This document shows, piece after piece, positions 11,126-23,589 of a stretch of 64,000 bases of DNA. Both the position numbers and the translations under genes were made by a program. The number at the start of each line of letters is the position of its first letter. Within the stretch, counting starts at the first letter, position 1. Under the pieces are notes generated by a model. It ran no database searches, was not told the DNA's origin, and saw only the letters and a program-made list of their open reading frames with translations. The stretch is from positions 475,981,657 through 476,045,656 of the forward strand of contig NC_081412.1 in assembly GCF_030272615.1 (NCBI RefSeq). The letters are read 5' to 3'. The DNA is from Cryptomeria japonica. Lineage: Eukaryota; Streptophyta; Pinopsida; Cupressales; Cupressaceae.

Positions 11126-14100
11126 TGTAATTCCCCGACAGGAACCCTAAAGGAAAACAACACAACTAGGCAACTAAATGGTGAAATAAATTTTTTTTAA
11201 AGACTAAGTACACTAACCATAAACATTGCATGTTTAATAACACAACAGAAGTCTAACATATGATTTCCTAAGGGTTACCAATGAAGATTAATTCGTAGAT
11301 TATATTAACACCATAGTTAATCAAATTAATTAGATAAATTGAATGCTTAAGTTTAAAGCTACACATACATCTAATTTCCACAATGAAGAAATAAAAGTAT
11401 TCCAATGTATCCAATTCCCATAAAAAATTTAAACATAAGATCAAAGCAATAACATTCATTCCACTGACATAATATTACAATATCCATACATACATGGCTT
11501 CCCATAATGCCACAGATTACAAAGTTACAATATCAAGGTTACATAAAAGTTTGATACAATGACCACAAGGTCTCAACTGAACAATGATCTCGAATCATAG
11601 CTGGTATATGATCCACGAACAAAGAAACACTAGTGAAACCTTTCCTCACTTGAAGATACAATCCAAAACATCTAATGGGAAGTGGCACTACCACCCAACC
11701 ATGTGATCCCAAAATGGAACCACCCCACCGTGCTAGGAGATAGTAGAAAACCTTCAAGGAAGCAAAGTAAGACAAGTACGAAAGGACTACAAGACTCAGC
11801 AAACATCCATGTGACTCAACTCACAAAACACTAGTGACTCTAAGGAGAGAGTGTCATCGCATGTCTTACGGTGGATACCATGGTACAGCCTCCATGGGTC
11901 TCGGCCCCCATCCTGGGTTTCTCCTGGTAACCTCTCCCGAGCCTCCGGTTACAACTAAGTCTCATGCAGACCCTACCAATCCTTTCGTGAAGACAAGGTG
12001 GTAAGTTTTCCATTCCAGGTCTTCTCGTAACATTATGAGCCCTTTACAAGCACTCACCTATGCACGAGGTACATTATCTTAATTAATATTATTCTACCCA
12101 CCCCCTAATCAATTATTAGGTTATCACTTTTTAACTAACTTCCGACGAGTTATCCTATCATCCACTTTGGGTACGACCCCCTCTCGAAAGCCACTCTTTC
12201 TCGTAGGACACTAATAGGAAAGACCTCTCTACAAGAACTCTATGGCGAAACAAACAACCATAACTAATCCTGACAAAGCATAGGTGAAGGATACACAATC
12301 ACTAACCCAAGATTGACCATTTGGACAAAACAGACAATGGTTCATATCAACAAGGTTATACAACAACACCTGACCAAGGAGAAATAATAACATAGGACAC
12401 ATTGACAACTCAACCATAATTGCAATGAAATTAAGCTTGACTGCAAACACCATTTACACAAGATCCTAATATAGGCAATCTTTTCTCAAAACAGCCAAAA
12501 GCATAAATAACTTGCAATTAAAGATTTTTCAGATGATAATATAATACAACTATTCAATACAGAGAAATCAATTTGCCATTTGTCCAATAAATTAAAATAG
12601 AAATAATTCTCCTAATGTATTTTCAACATAATTATCAATTATAAAAATTACAAGCTTTTTCTAAAACATTCACAACTAAAAACTGATTTTATAACTATGA
12701 TATAATTGTATGCATACCTGTATATATACATCATATATATATAATAAACTTACAATTATATAGAACATCTCATAACCAATATTTAAATAAGAGTAAAATA
12801 ATATAATTTCCACCAAAATGAAAACACACGTAATATATATATATATATATAATTTAACACAAATTATTCTGTTTACTAAACCCTTGGCACAAAACCTGAA
12901 ATAACCATATCGCAGTACGCACAGGGTTTACATGAATAATAATAAAAACATTTAAGTTTCGGCCCTACCACGGTAGCCCATGCTACCGTAGGTAGCAGCT
13001 GCTACTGTCGGCAGCACTGCTACTGTCAGTAGTACTATGTACTACCGCCGGTAGCAGATGCTACCATAGGTAGCCGCTACCATGGTTTTTAATATATATA
13101 TATATTTTAAAATCCCTTTTTAATAATAATTTTTTTTTTAAAACATAAAAATAAATTCCAAATCCATACCAACCATTTAACAAAATTTACATAGGAACAA
13201 ATTTTTCCTATCCAAATCAAATTCATTCACGGGATTTTATTTCAATTACTTTTTTTTTAATTTAGATAGTCCAATAAATTTAATTCACAATTAAATTTAT
13301 TTCTAAAGAAATCACAGAGATTTATTTAAAGGACTATCAGAACAATTCAAACCAGAGACAATAATTTTCCCAATGTTCTCAAAATTAAATTACTCACATC
13401 TACTAGAAAATTAACATCAAGCAAGGATAAAAAAACCCTGATTTAACCAGAAGAGGGTTTTGAATCTGACAATTAAGTTACACACACACATCATTCAGAA
13501 AAAATAGAAATATTTTCTAAAAACCCACAATTAAGAAGTCATCCAGCCTGGTATAGCTTTCCTGGAAGAAATATGTAGAAGAGCCCTAATCTTTTCAATA
13601 AGCTTCCAATAAATTTCTTCACCTAAATTCTTGACCTGATTTCCTGTCTATCTAAAATAAAGACCTTTTCCCTATTTAAACTAAAATTCTAGGTTCTATA
13701 GCTTTTTTTCTCATAAACCTAAATTTAGAATAAAAGTAATTTTATTTTATGTTCTAATTTTATAACAAAAGATAAACTAATATGCAATAATTAAAAATCA
13801 TTATTCTTTCTTTTCTTTTTTCATGCAAATTAATTAATTTTCTAAATAAAGAATTAAAGCAAAGCTTTAATTCTAATTAATTCTTTTATTCATTTATGTA
13901 TTTATTCTTTTATTTAAAATTCTAGGAAACAATAAATATAATTAATCTAATTTATTTTTCCATTTAAATAAAAATATATTTCTAATATCATGCAGCTTGC
14001 AATTTAATTTATTAATCTCTTTTAATTAACTAAATTTATAAACTCAATGCATAAACAATTCAACTATGAGATAATTCCATAAACTTAATTAATTAATTAA

Positions 14101-14705
14101 TTAAATCCACTAAAACATTCAAATTAAACAAATCTCAAGCAATTACCCATAAAAAGATCAGACAACAAAATACAAAGGCCGAACAAACTGACAAGATGAC
14201 CAACTAACGACACTCACACAAGTGTAACTAAGTAAAATAGGGTCAACTACTATCTCCTCCACTTCCATCAGAAAATATAAGGCACGCTCAGACCTATGAA
14301 GCCAGGTAGAGACAATACCCCATACCTACCCAGTACTTGTACCTGCAATAATTTGCATCACCGAACCACACATGCATATATACAATATAGAAAACACAGC
14401 ATACACACTGATGAAGGAGAATCGCAACGTTCCCTGTCTCACCGAAGTGAGTGAAGAAAAATCGTCCCCTTGCATCCAATACACTCGTAGACACACAATA
14501 TATAATTCCACATTGCATAAATAAAGTAAAATGTCAATACATAGCAATAATCCATAAAATGTCATAAATCGCAAGTACTGAAATACTGCAAATAAATTAT
14601 ACATCTCATCTCCAGATAAAGCATAATGTCATACAAATCTAAATAACATATCATGGTAATGTATCCATTGAAAGTAAACAATAATAAAATATGAGTATAA
14701 TGAGA
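11126..14705 (-). mobile_element. LTR-like element, copy A (minus strand)
   Basis: This block is the reverse-complement relative of 47333-52904. Shared landmarks in the same order: a segment with CACTCACTTCGGTGA and an adjacent CGATTCTCCTTCATCAGTGTG-like string (about 14400-14460), a GC-rich patch of GGTAGC/GCTACC palindromes (12961-13087), a stretch with YLLARWGGSI in one frame (about 11700), and a terminal GGGTTCCTGTCGGGGAATTACA ending at 11126. The 3' tip mirrors the 5' tip of the other copy (TGTAGTACCCC). About 17 bp of the 5' tip are missing near 14705, so no target duplication can be checked. No protein-coding domain was recognised, so a large solo LTR or non-autonomous element is likely. 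Confidence 0.7.
12961..13087. repeat. GGTAGC/GCTACC palindrome cluster (copy A)
   Basis: A GC-rich island in AT-rich DNA made of short repeats such as GGTAGCAGCTGCTAC and GCTACCGTAGGTAGC. They form many overlapping inverted repeats. The same kind of island lies at the equivalent position of the other copy (49370-49490), so it belongs to the element. Confidence 0.8.
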
Positions 14706-14706
14706 T

Positions 14707-14748
14707 GGCATGTGTCTGTAGGTTCATGGCATGTGTCTGTAGGTTCAT
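14707..14748. repeat. 21 bp perfect tandem duplication
   Basis: GGCATGTGTCTGTAGGTTCAT occurs twice in direct contact. It lies where the minus-strand LINE tail meets the LTR-like element. Confidence 0.9.
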
Positions 14749-14882
14749 GAGACAAAATTTCAATCTTTAAATCAAGATGCTGCGAATTTAGAATCATCAT
14801 TATTTGCTCACTTGAGAAAAACCAAAAAGTAAATTCATTCTGTAGAAATCTTGAATAATGAAATGAAAAGTGTGCCATTCAT

Positions 14883-17800
14883 TTAAATATTTTTCCTTTT
14901 ATCATTGACAATGCTTTCTAGTTGAGGAAGATTTTCCAAATTGAAATTTGGAAGTGAAGAGTCCACTTCCACCTTGTCACAACCCAAATTTTCTAATACA
15001 TCTGTCGCTCTATTACCTTGAATACGTGAGAAATACAACATCCCTCAAATGAATCTAGTAACAACCATGCTTGATTTAAAATATAGGAAATTTTCCAGTT
15101 AAATGAACATCTGGAAATGTATGCTTTCACTATAATGGAAGAATTTCCTTCAACCTATATCCTAGATAACCTAAGTTGTTTTGCTAATGTCAGTCCATAT
15201 AATAGGGCAAGAGCTTTTGCCAAATTATTTGTTCTAGGAGGAATAAGAGAAGATTTAGCTGCCAAGAGAAGACCTAAGTGATCTCTAATACAAAATCCAA
15301 TCCCCGAATCACCAGGGTTTGCTCTAGATGAACCATCAAAGTTTAATTTGACAAAACCAATTGGAGGAGGTTGCCACTTAACTAAGTTTCTATTGATTGA
15401 ATGATTTTCCCAGCCAAATGTAGCACAAAAAGAAGGGATAGTTAGACCTTTCCAAATCTTGATAATGTGACCATCCTAAAATAAAGTTGAAATTGCTATT
15501 TGTGTTCTTGATATAAGCATTAACCTATTTTGAAACATATTTCTCAATTCCTTCTAAAACCAAATGAATTGGAGATTCAATCTGTCTAAAAATTCTTTTA
15601 TTTCTATCCCACAAGATTGACCAAATGATAGTTGTCGAGATACATTTCCAAATGCTTGCAAATAAAGAGTTTTTGAATGGAGTAGGCCAGGATTGGAATA
15701 GCTCCCAAAAGTATAGGGTAGCAACATAGATAGATTTAGTTTTTCAAAAACATGGATCCAGCATTGCTAAGCAAAGGAACGCCTTAGGAGCAAATGATCC
15801 ACAGTTTCAATTTTAGCTTTGCATAATACACAAGCAAAAGAGTTAGCAATATATATTCTTTCCAATTTATCACTTGTTAATACCCTCTTTCTCAAAGATA
15901 ACTAGGCAAAGAAACTTGCTTTAGGAAGCACATCATTATTCCAATAAAATGAAAAGGCTCTACTCTTAACTTGCTGATTTTCCATATGTCGGACAACAAC
16001 ATAGCCATCTTTAACTGAATATTTTCCATCATGAGCTGGAGCCCATTACAATTTGTCTTCTTGATTTGAAATATACACTCTTCTTCTTTTCAATATTTCC
16101 TAAAAACAAATCCTTTGATCATCTCTAATCGGTAGATCGAGAGGATCTTTCCAAATAGCTTTCCCTAAAAAAATTTCCATGCCAATAACATAATCTATCA
16201 AAAGTGAACCCCAACATTTTTTAATAGTTGGAATGACATCCAATAGAAGCTCTCAGAACTTTAAAGGAGGCAGGCCATTCCACAAGTCCTCCCAAAAATG
16301 AATGCACTCACCATTGTGAACCTCCCAAGATATATATCTTGTAATAATCTGCCTACAAGACATCATGAAGTTCCAAATAGCTGACCCTTTTGGAGGATCA
16401 AGAGTTATTATGACTCAGGAAGGGTTTAAAGAGTCCAAGTATTTTTCCTACATGATTCTGCACCACTTGGTGTCTGGTTTAGAGACCATTTGCCACCAAG
16501 TCCCCTTCCCCCCTTATCACGTGTCATTCCTTGAATTGAAATAAGTGGGATCTTCTTTTCTTCTAACATATTGTCCCTCCATAAGAAACCTATAGTGAGT
16601 TTCTCAATCTGATGAATCACTCCAGCAAGGGCTTTGAGGACTCACATGAAATAATTGGGAATGGTAGACAAGACTACCTTTTATTAGAAGTAGTCTACAT
16701 GATAGGGATAGCCAACGAGCCTTCCATGTGGAAATGACATTCTTAATTCTGTCTATAATAGCTTTCCAATAAGTTGCCTTATTGGCACCCATATAAAAAG
16801 GAATGCCAAGATATATGGTGGGAAGACATTCTGGTGGGAAGACATTCTTCTGAGAAACCCAAAGTATCAACAATTTTCCTTGTGACAACATCATTTGTAT
16901 TAAAAACACATTTCTTTGATTTTTGAGCATTTATTCTTAGTTCCGCCATGTAAAGATCCAAAGTTTGTCTGATCTACTTTGCCTTCTAAACATTTGATTT
17001 ACCAAACAACAGTGTGTCATCATAAAATAAAGAATGTGTAACTGACACAGATGTTCCTTCAATATGAGCACCCCTCCAAATCCCATGACCATCTTTAGAC
17101 TTAATGATTCTGCTAAAAGCTTCTGCCATAATTATAAATAGATGCGGGGATAGGGGATCTCCTTGTCTCACACCTTGTGAGGTAGCAAAGAAACCAGCAA
17201 GGGGATCATTAATTAACACTAGAAAGTGAGCTCCTAAAATACATGCCCTGACCCACTTACACCACTTCTCAGCAAATCCAAATTTGCACAAGACTTTAAA
17301 TAGAAAAGACCAATTAATTCTATCATATGCTTTCATCATATCTAATTTGACTACAAAAGAAGAGACATTGTTGGAATGGATGGAGTGCAACAATTCATGG
17401 GCCACTAAGGCACCTTCCATGGTCTCTCTTCCTAGTATGAAACCACCTTGTTCTGGGGATATGATTTTGACAATCAATTTCTGCAATCTGAGATAAATGG
17501 CTTTGGTAATAATCTTGTATATAGTATTGCATAGCAAAATGGGCCTGAAGTCTGCAAAAGATGTTGGCTCTTTGATTTTTGGAATAATAGCAATATTAGT
17601 AGTATTGAAATTTCGAAGAATGGATGAGCTCTTTCTTGACTCCTCCATTACTGCCAGCAATTCAAAACCCAAAACATCCCAACATTTTTGGAAAAAAAAG
17701 AGCCGTAAAACCAACTGGACCCAGGGCCTTATTCGACAGGAAAGAAATGACTACTTTACGAATCTCTTCAATTTTGAAAGGGGCCAATAATTGTTGATTA

Positions 17801-19125
17801 TCAAGGGGACAAACAATATGAGGCATAACATCCATAATCTCCTTATCTTGCACATCAAGTGGAAAGTTTGAAGAAGCAAGAGCAAGTAAGTTCTGAAAGT
17901 AATTTACTCCATCTTGAATTTCTTGTGCATCTCAAAAGGTTTTACCTGAGGAAGCTTCCTTAATGGAAAATATAGTAGTAGATGTCCTCTTCTGCTTTGC
18001 TAACATTTGAAAAAAAATTGGTTTTTAAATCTTGTTCCCTTAACCATAGCTCACAAGACTTTTGTCTCCAGTATTCCTCCTCTCTCTTACAATTTTTTTC
18101 CCATCCCGCCCGAAACTATTTCTTCTTAGCAAACAACTCTGAATCTAGCTTTTTAGAGATGATCTATTCATTAATCAGATGCAACTAGCTTTCAACAAGT
18201 TCTTTTTGAGCAAATATGTTTTTGAAGACTTCCTTATTCCATGTTTTAATTTGAGCTTTAACATACTGCTTTTTTTAATGGAACTTAAACATTTTGGTTC
18301 CCACCACTTGGGGAGCACTTACCCACCATTGTCAAATCAAGGCATGAAAGTGAGGATGTTGGAACCACATCCTTTCAAATTTGAAAGAAGGTTTATGGTT
18401 ATGTTTTGGTAAGGCTACCATTTTTTCAATACTCAAGAGGATATGGAAATGATATGAGCCTAATAAGGTTAAAATTTGAACCTGCAAATAATAGTTTTGA
18501 GCCCTCCACTCTTGTGAAAAGAGAAATCTATCTATTCTCTCTACAATTTGTAAGAAGTTAGCTCTCGTATTATTCCATGTAAAAAAACCATTTTGCAGAA
18601 GACTATCAAACAAGTCATTATCATTTATAAATTCTTTGAAATATTCCATAGTCTTGATAGGGGGGCAAATATCACCTTTTTTCTCCTCTAGTGAAGTAAT
18701 TGCATTAAGATCCCCCCTAAATAATAATATTTTGCTTTTTAACTTGTTGAATGATCAGAGTGAGAGAGGACCATAAATTCTTCTTATCTTGGGTAGATGT
18801 TGGGCCATAAACATTTATCAAGTTAAAAAAACATGTCAAAATGCTTTATACTAATATGTTGCCAATTGGTTCCTTGCTTCACAAATTGAGCAATTATTGA
18901 CTTTGGATTCTACAGTATCGCGAGACCTCTTGAAGCACCTATACTCTGGCTGTGTGCTGATTTCCAATTTGGCCATTTGGCAATTATTTTCTAAAAAACC
19001 TCATCTGACATTTTAGTTTCTTGAAGCAAAACTACATCTGCCTAAGAAGAGTCAAGTTGTAGCTTGATTCTCTTCCTTTTGTCAGAGGCATTTATACCCC
19101 CGACATTCCAAGAGAAAACTTTCAT
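14883..19125 (-). pseudogene. L1-type LINE ORF2, decayed
   Basis: A full-length but broken ORF2 on the minus strand. It starts with the AP-endonuclease block FSWNVGGINA and LQETKM (19125 downward). NGFFTWNNTRANFLQ...DRFLF at 18649-18332 is the later endonuclease part, where the usual SDH reads SYH. Reverse transcriptase: SNKALGPVGFTALFF (about 17750), DFRPILLCNTIYKIITKA, GFILGRETMEG, VKLDMMKAYDRINW, GVRQGDPLSPHLFIIMAEA and the active-site box FYDDTLLFG (about 17000). Then come the C-terminal RT part (16930-16426), a Cys/His segment (CVLCKAKIETVDHLLL, about 15810) and RNase H (VKLNFDGSSRANPGDSGIG at about 15360 through ENLGC). At least ten stops or frameshifts. The final stop is at 14883. Confidence 0.9.
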
Positions 19126-19399
19126 ACCTGTTGAGGAGAACTACATTTAGTCCTCCTTATAACTCTCTTTGTAGATAAGAATTTTTTATCAATGGTGGTT
19201 TGGATACCAACCTCAATTTATTCTTTTGCTTTAACTGCTTTTGACTTTTTCCCTCTTTTTTTAGGAGTTCTCAAATCTGATTTACTTAAAGCAGGCGTTT
19301 GGGAGATGGAAAGGGTTTGAGAAAAATCAAAACTTCCCTTAAATTGATCTTCTTCCAAGGTCAAGTTACAAGGGACAAAATCTAATTGCTCTTCCTCTA

Positions 19400-20332
19400 T
19401 TAAAAACCCCTTTTTGGTCTAATTTTGAATTTATTTTTTGGAAACACAACCAGTGATAATTGGTGATTGATATCAACATCATCCAGACTAGAGTTAAATG
19501 GACCAAAATAATGCATATTTTCCAAATTGGCATGATCAACTGACAAAATTTTATCAGTTACAATATCCTGAGTTTGAACTGTTGCCTTTTGATTCCCAAT
19601 CTGGTCTTCAAAGTGAGACTGTGAAAATATCTCAGGGCCCTCAAATTTAGTTAAATGAGACATATTGTCAACTTTACCACTCATCCTAGATCCAATCTTA
19701 TTAACATGCCCTATTAATTGCACACAATTAGCATAATTTCCTAGCATCTCCTCATGAGCAATTTCATCTTGAGAAGCCACACTTAAAATCAACTCATCCA
19801 CCATTCTTTGAAGTTCTTTTTCTGATTTTTTGTTACATATAACAAGATGCAAGGAAAGAGAGAATGGCTCTTTATGAACGAAATCAATTAAACCACTCTG
19901 GAAAATCAAATTTTGAACAATATTTTCCAAATTAAAGTGAGATCGGAGTCCTTCATGTGAAATGTTGAAATTTTTTTGTCTGTGACCAAAAGGCTTATGA
20001 AGCCAAAATGTTCCATTCAAAGATAAACCTAAAAACTTGTTCTTTCACTGAATAGATGGGAGAAATACCTTAAGAAATGCCTCTAAAAGTGATTTACAAA
20101 CCAGTTTTAGATTGATTGCATTTAGGTCTTTCTGATTAGGAGAAACAGATGAACCTTTTGGATGGGTATTCTTAAACAACAACTCAAAAGGGACATTTAA
20201 AATCATCTTGTCTTGTACCTTAAACTGCAGTAATGAAGGCTCCTCACCCAATCCCTCATCCTCATATTTACCTCTTTTTTTTGCCAAATGTAAAGAGCAT
20301 TGAAAAGGATACAAAGTGTGATTTTTACACAC
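19400..20332 (-). pseudogene. LINE ORF1-like, partial
   Basis: Two minus-strand frames (20332-20045 and 20020-19400) share one frame and are separated by a single stop, together about 310 codons. They lie just upstream of ORF2 in the same orientation, where plant LINEs carry ORF1, the nucleic-acid-binding protein. The sequence is hydrophilic and rich in Asn, Ser and Lys, with no intact zinc knuckle visible. The N-terminal half expected for a plant LINE ORF1 is missing, since the region above 20360 reads as a different element on the other strand. Assigned by position; the protein itself shows no decisive motif. Confidence 0.55.
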
Positions 20333-20459
20333 AAAAATCCTTTGTTGAACAGTGCCCTAATACTGTGTGTTGTAGTGACCCAAAAGTTTTGATGTTGATC
20401 TACATAGGTAGCATTTGATTAAAAATTTGATCATACTTATTTTATGGTTATATGTTAAG

Positions 20460-21150
20460 AGTAATAAGAAGATAAATGTTATTTCTTGGGGCCAATGTGT
20501 TGCTCCTAGGGTTCTAAGTGATATAGGGTTAAGAGATACTATTGATAATAATCTCTCTTTTATTTAAGTAGTTGCTAAAATAATTTACAATTATATTTAT
20601 AAATAGTTGTTTAATTGTAATCCAAATAATTCTATACCTAAGGGGAATGCAAAGTATAATTGTTTCCACAAATGTGATTTTTTTGAAAACATAGCAAAGC
20701 TATTCCTTTTGGATTGTCTATTTTTCCTCTACCTAAAGGCCTAGATTTTTGTGAGAGAAATACCTAAAGGTCTTGAATTTTTATTTCATTCTAATGATGA
20801 TGATTTGGGCTTCAAGTCCATTTGGTTTTCTGTATATGGTAATATTTCTATGTTATCTTTTTTGAAGAAAATAGTTTTATTCTATTTATGTTTACTTAAG
20901 TCCAACTTGGATAACCAATATATTTTATTAGTTTTAATTGCATCTTTCCTAATTGTATTGTCATTTGCATCATGGTCGTTGTACCTACCCTTGCATTTGA
21001 TTGGGAGACATGTCTTCTCCTGTGTTTTCATGTTTCATACCTTTTGCCTATATAAGCAAGCTATTCTACAAATTGTAACTTACCAATCAAATTATTTCTT
21101 TCTACATCTCGTTCTATATTTTCTTGTGTTGTTGGATATCTCCTAGTGTG
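20460..21150 (+). pseudogene. LINE ORF2 C-terminal fragment
   Basis: KKINVISWGQCVAPRVLSDIGLRDT (first 20 residues fit best) matches the conserved segment after the reverse transcriptase, normally ISWDKVCxPKxxGGLGxRDL. Further on, frames around 20650-20720 give a weak Cys/His zinc-binding-like stretch. The 131-codon frame at 20751-21146 is hydrophobic and has no other motif. This is a 5'-truncated, decayed plus-strand copy next to the minus-strand LINE, so two LINE insertions meet head to head here. Confidence 0.55.
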
Positions 21151-21247
21151 TTCCTGAAGACTGCATCTTCCAGTCTCCTATTTCTTTTCCCATAATCATC
21201 TAGTGGAGGTTTTTAACCAATTTATTGGCATATTAAATCTCCTAAGT

Positions 21248-22989
21248 TGTAATATCCCCTGTCCAAATGGTGACTGAAAACAAAGAATATTTTCTGTCAA
21301 ATCTGCGTGTTATGCGGCTTATATGATTTGTGTGTTATGTTGTTTGTTGTCGCAGTAGTTTTCAGATTGATATGTTACTAACACACATGGATGTCTCAAC
21401 CATTAAAAAATTTCCAATGGATCTTTTTGACTGAAAATTAATAAGAGTTGTATATGCAACTGTCTTCCCAATTCTGATATAGTTCTGACATAAATTTTCA
21501 GACTCAACCCCGTTAAGAATTTCGTTGAACACTTGTCTTAAAAGTGCCTACCTTGACGTTCTCAGTGTATTTTGTTGTAGAGACATCGGTTACTAAGAAC
21601 TTAATGAAGATCAATCAGTAATAGTCTGAAAATGATGAGTGATGGCCAATATAGTATGTATACAGCAATTAAAGCTCATAAACATAATTGATTACGGACT
21701 GTCATTTAGTCAAATAGATGGCACAAAAAGTTCATAAATCAGTCAAAGGAAATGCAACCCCATATGCCTTGTCCTCATTCATATAATAGATCATTAAATC
21801 ATTACAATCTCAAGAACACATTGACTGACAATGTTTACTAATTCTCAAATTTTCAGAGGACAAGAGAATCTCACTTGAATCATACAAACAATTGAAAAAT
21901 ACAAAGAAATGGATGCCTTGGAACCTGATATGTTTTCGCCCAAGATAGACGATGAATGATGCAAGCAAAATCCTCAATGATGATGGCTCCAATGTGCAAG
22001 ATCTAAACCAATTATTTGTCATCCCTGCTACTGCCAATGAAGGTCTCAATCTGCAATCTAGTGTCTTATTACTCCTCCAAACTGATCGAACCCTCCTCTA
22101 GATGACAACGGCTGACTCCCAGGGGGTTTCCAAGCTATCACATGCAACTAATAGTTAAAATCGTAGGTTAAAGGGGTCACGGACCTGCCTCAGATTAGAT
22201 TCACCAAATAATGGTAAATGGACACCAAAATGCCTAGCAAAATGTCCCAATGGTATCACATTTCCCTCCTATGAATTTAGCAATCACTATAAGTCAAAAT
22301 CAATGCTCATGGTAGATGGCATGAACAAAATCGTGGGAACCAGGTTCTGCAACTGTGATAGTGGCAGCACCTTATATCTTCGGTTTGCCTCCAAACCAAA
22401 AAATAACAATGGACATAGCCTAGATGCCTTGGTGAAATCGATGTCTCATATGGCTCAAGGAATGCATTCTCCAACACAAGGCGATCTCTCAAAAACTGCA
22501 AGTCTGAAGCACGACCAAGCTCTGATATGAAAATATCCTTATGCTCAAGTGAAAGGACTGACTGTCCTTCTCAATCACCATAGCCTGTTATGCACAACGT
22601 GGAAAACTGAGTATCTCCCACTCCCAAGAAGAAGCTAGGGTTTTGTTGCGTCCTCAAGATTCAACTATCAGTCATTTCATCATATCCAAATAATCTCCAA
22701 TCTGCTTGATCATCCATCATCCTTTTCTATTTATCCTTTTCATAACCCATCATGATATTTCTTCTAGAAGAGGGTAGGTACACTTAATTATTTATTAAGT
22801 GATTTTAATTATTTTAATTTTATACTTTAGTCACTATCTAATTAAATTAATTAAATATAAAGTCACTTTTTAATTTTTAATTTATTTAATGACTTTATAG
22901 GAAATTAATTTAATTAATTTCTCCTTATTTCTCCACTTAGCCAAAAGGCTAAATCTTCATAAAAGACTAGGAAAAATGGGGACATTACA
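21248..22989 (-). mobile_element. LTR-type insertion with TAAGT target duplication
   Basis: Begins TGTAATATCCCC and ends GGGGACATTACA, a 12 bp near-perfect terminal inverted pair with TG...CA tips, and is flanked by identical 5 bp direct repeats TAAGT (21243-21247 and 22990-22994). This is the signature of LTR-retrotransposon integration. Inside, 22513-22527 on the minus strand reads ATATCAGAGCTTGGT, close to the initiator-tRNA-Met primer-binding site of copia elements. Directly beside it 22528-22989 has its own TG...CA ends (TGAAAATATCC to ATTACA), so it may be the 5' LTR of a minus-strand element. No gag or pol was recognised. Either a small non-autonomous element or a rearranged solo LTR. 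Confidence 0.8.
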
Positions 22990-22994
22990 TAAGT

Positions 22995-23585
22995 CTATTA
23001 TCGACTTTCTAAAAATTGAAAAGTTAATGGATTGATATTTTATTTGTGATAGTTTGGATATTTTGATTTAACAAAAAATAACATATGAAATGGATAATAG
23101 ATTTAATCTTAAGAGGTATTTATATTAGATAGTTGGGGGCTAACAAGGTTTTGAATCCTATTACAAAGTATTTATATTTTTTATTAGAAATTTTTGAAGA
23201 TTGGTGTATAACTAGTAAATTATATTGGGGGTTTTAATAGTCATACTAATGTTTGGACCAAATATTTTAAGACGTTATATTCTAATCTTAATGAGCCTAA
23301 GAATTATTTTTTAGATGGTTATTTCTTTTTGATGAGTTTGTTGTTTGTGAGGTCATCCTTGGTGTTGGATTTTCAAATCTTGTTTGGCTTATGGAAATAT
23401 TCATTCTTTTACCCATATATTCTTTGAGTAACCATTTTCTATGTTATTCTAGTAATGTTTTTTGCATCCTTGAGTTTTTATGAGTAAAAGTCCCTATATT
23501 AGTTCATTCAATGTTTATTTGGGAAAATTTAAAGTTTTTCTATGGAATTTTTTTTGCATGTTATAATTTGTTTTTTATGAAGGGA
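22995..23585. other. AT-rich DNA, nothing recognised
   Basis: No gene or repeat identified. Some plus-strand frames hint at retroelement-like residues, but no catalytic motif could be read with confidence. Confidence 0.4.
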
Positions 23586-23589
23586 AATG

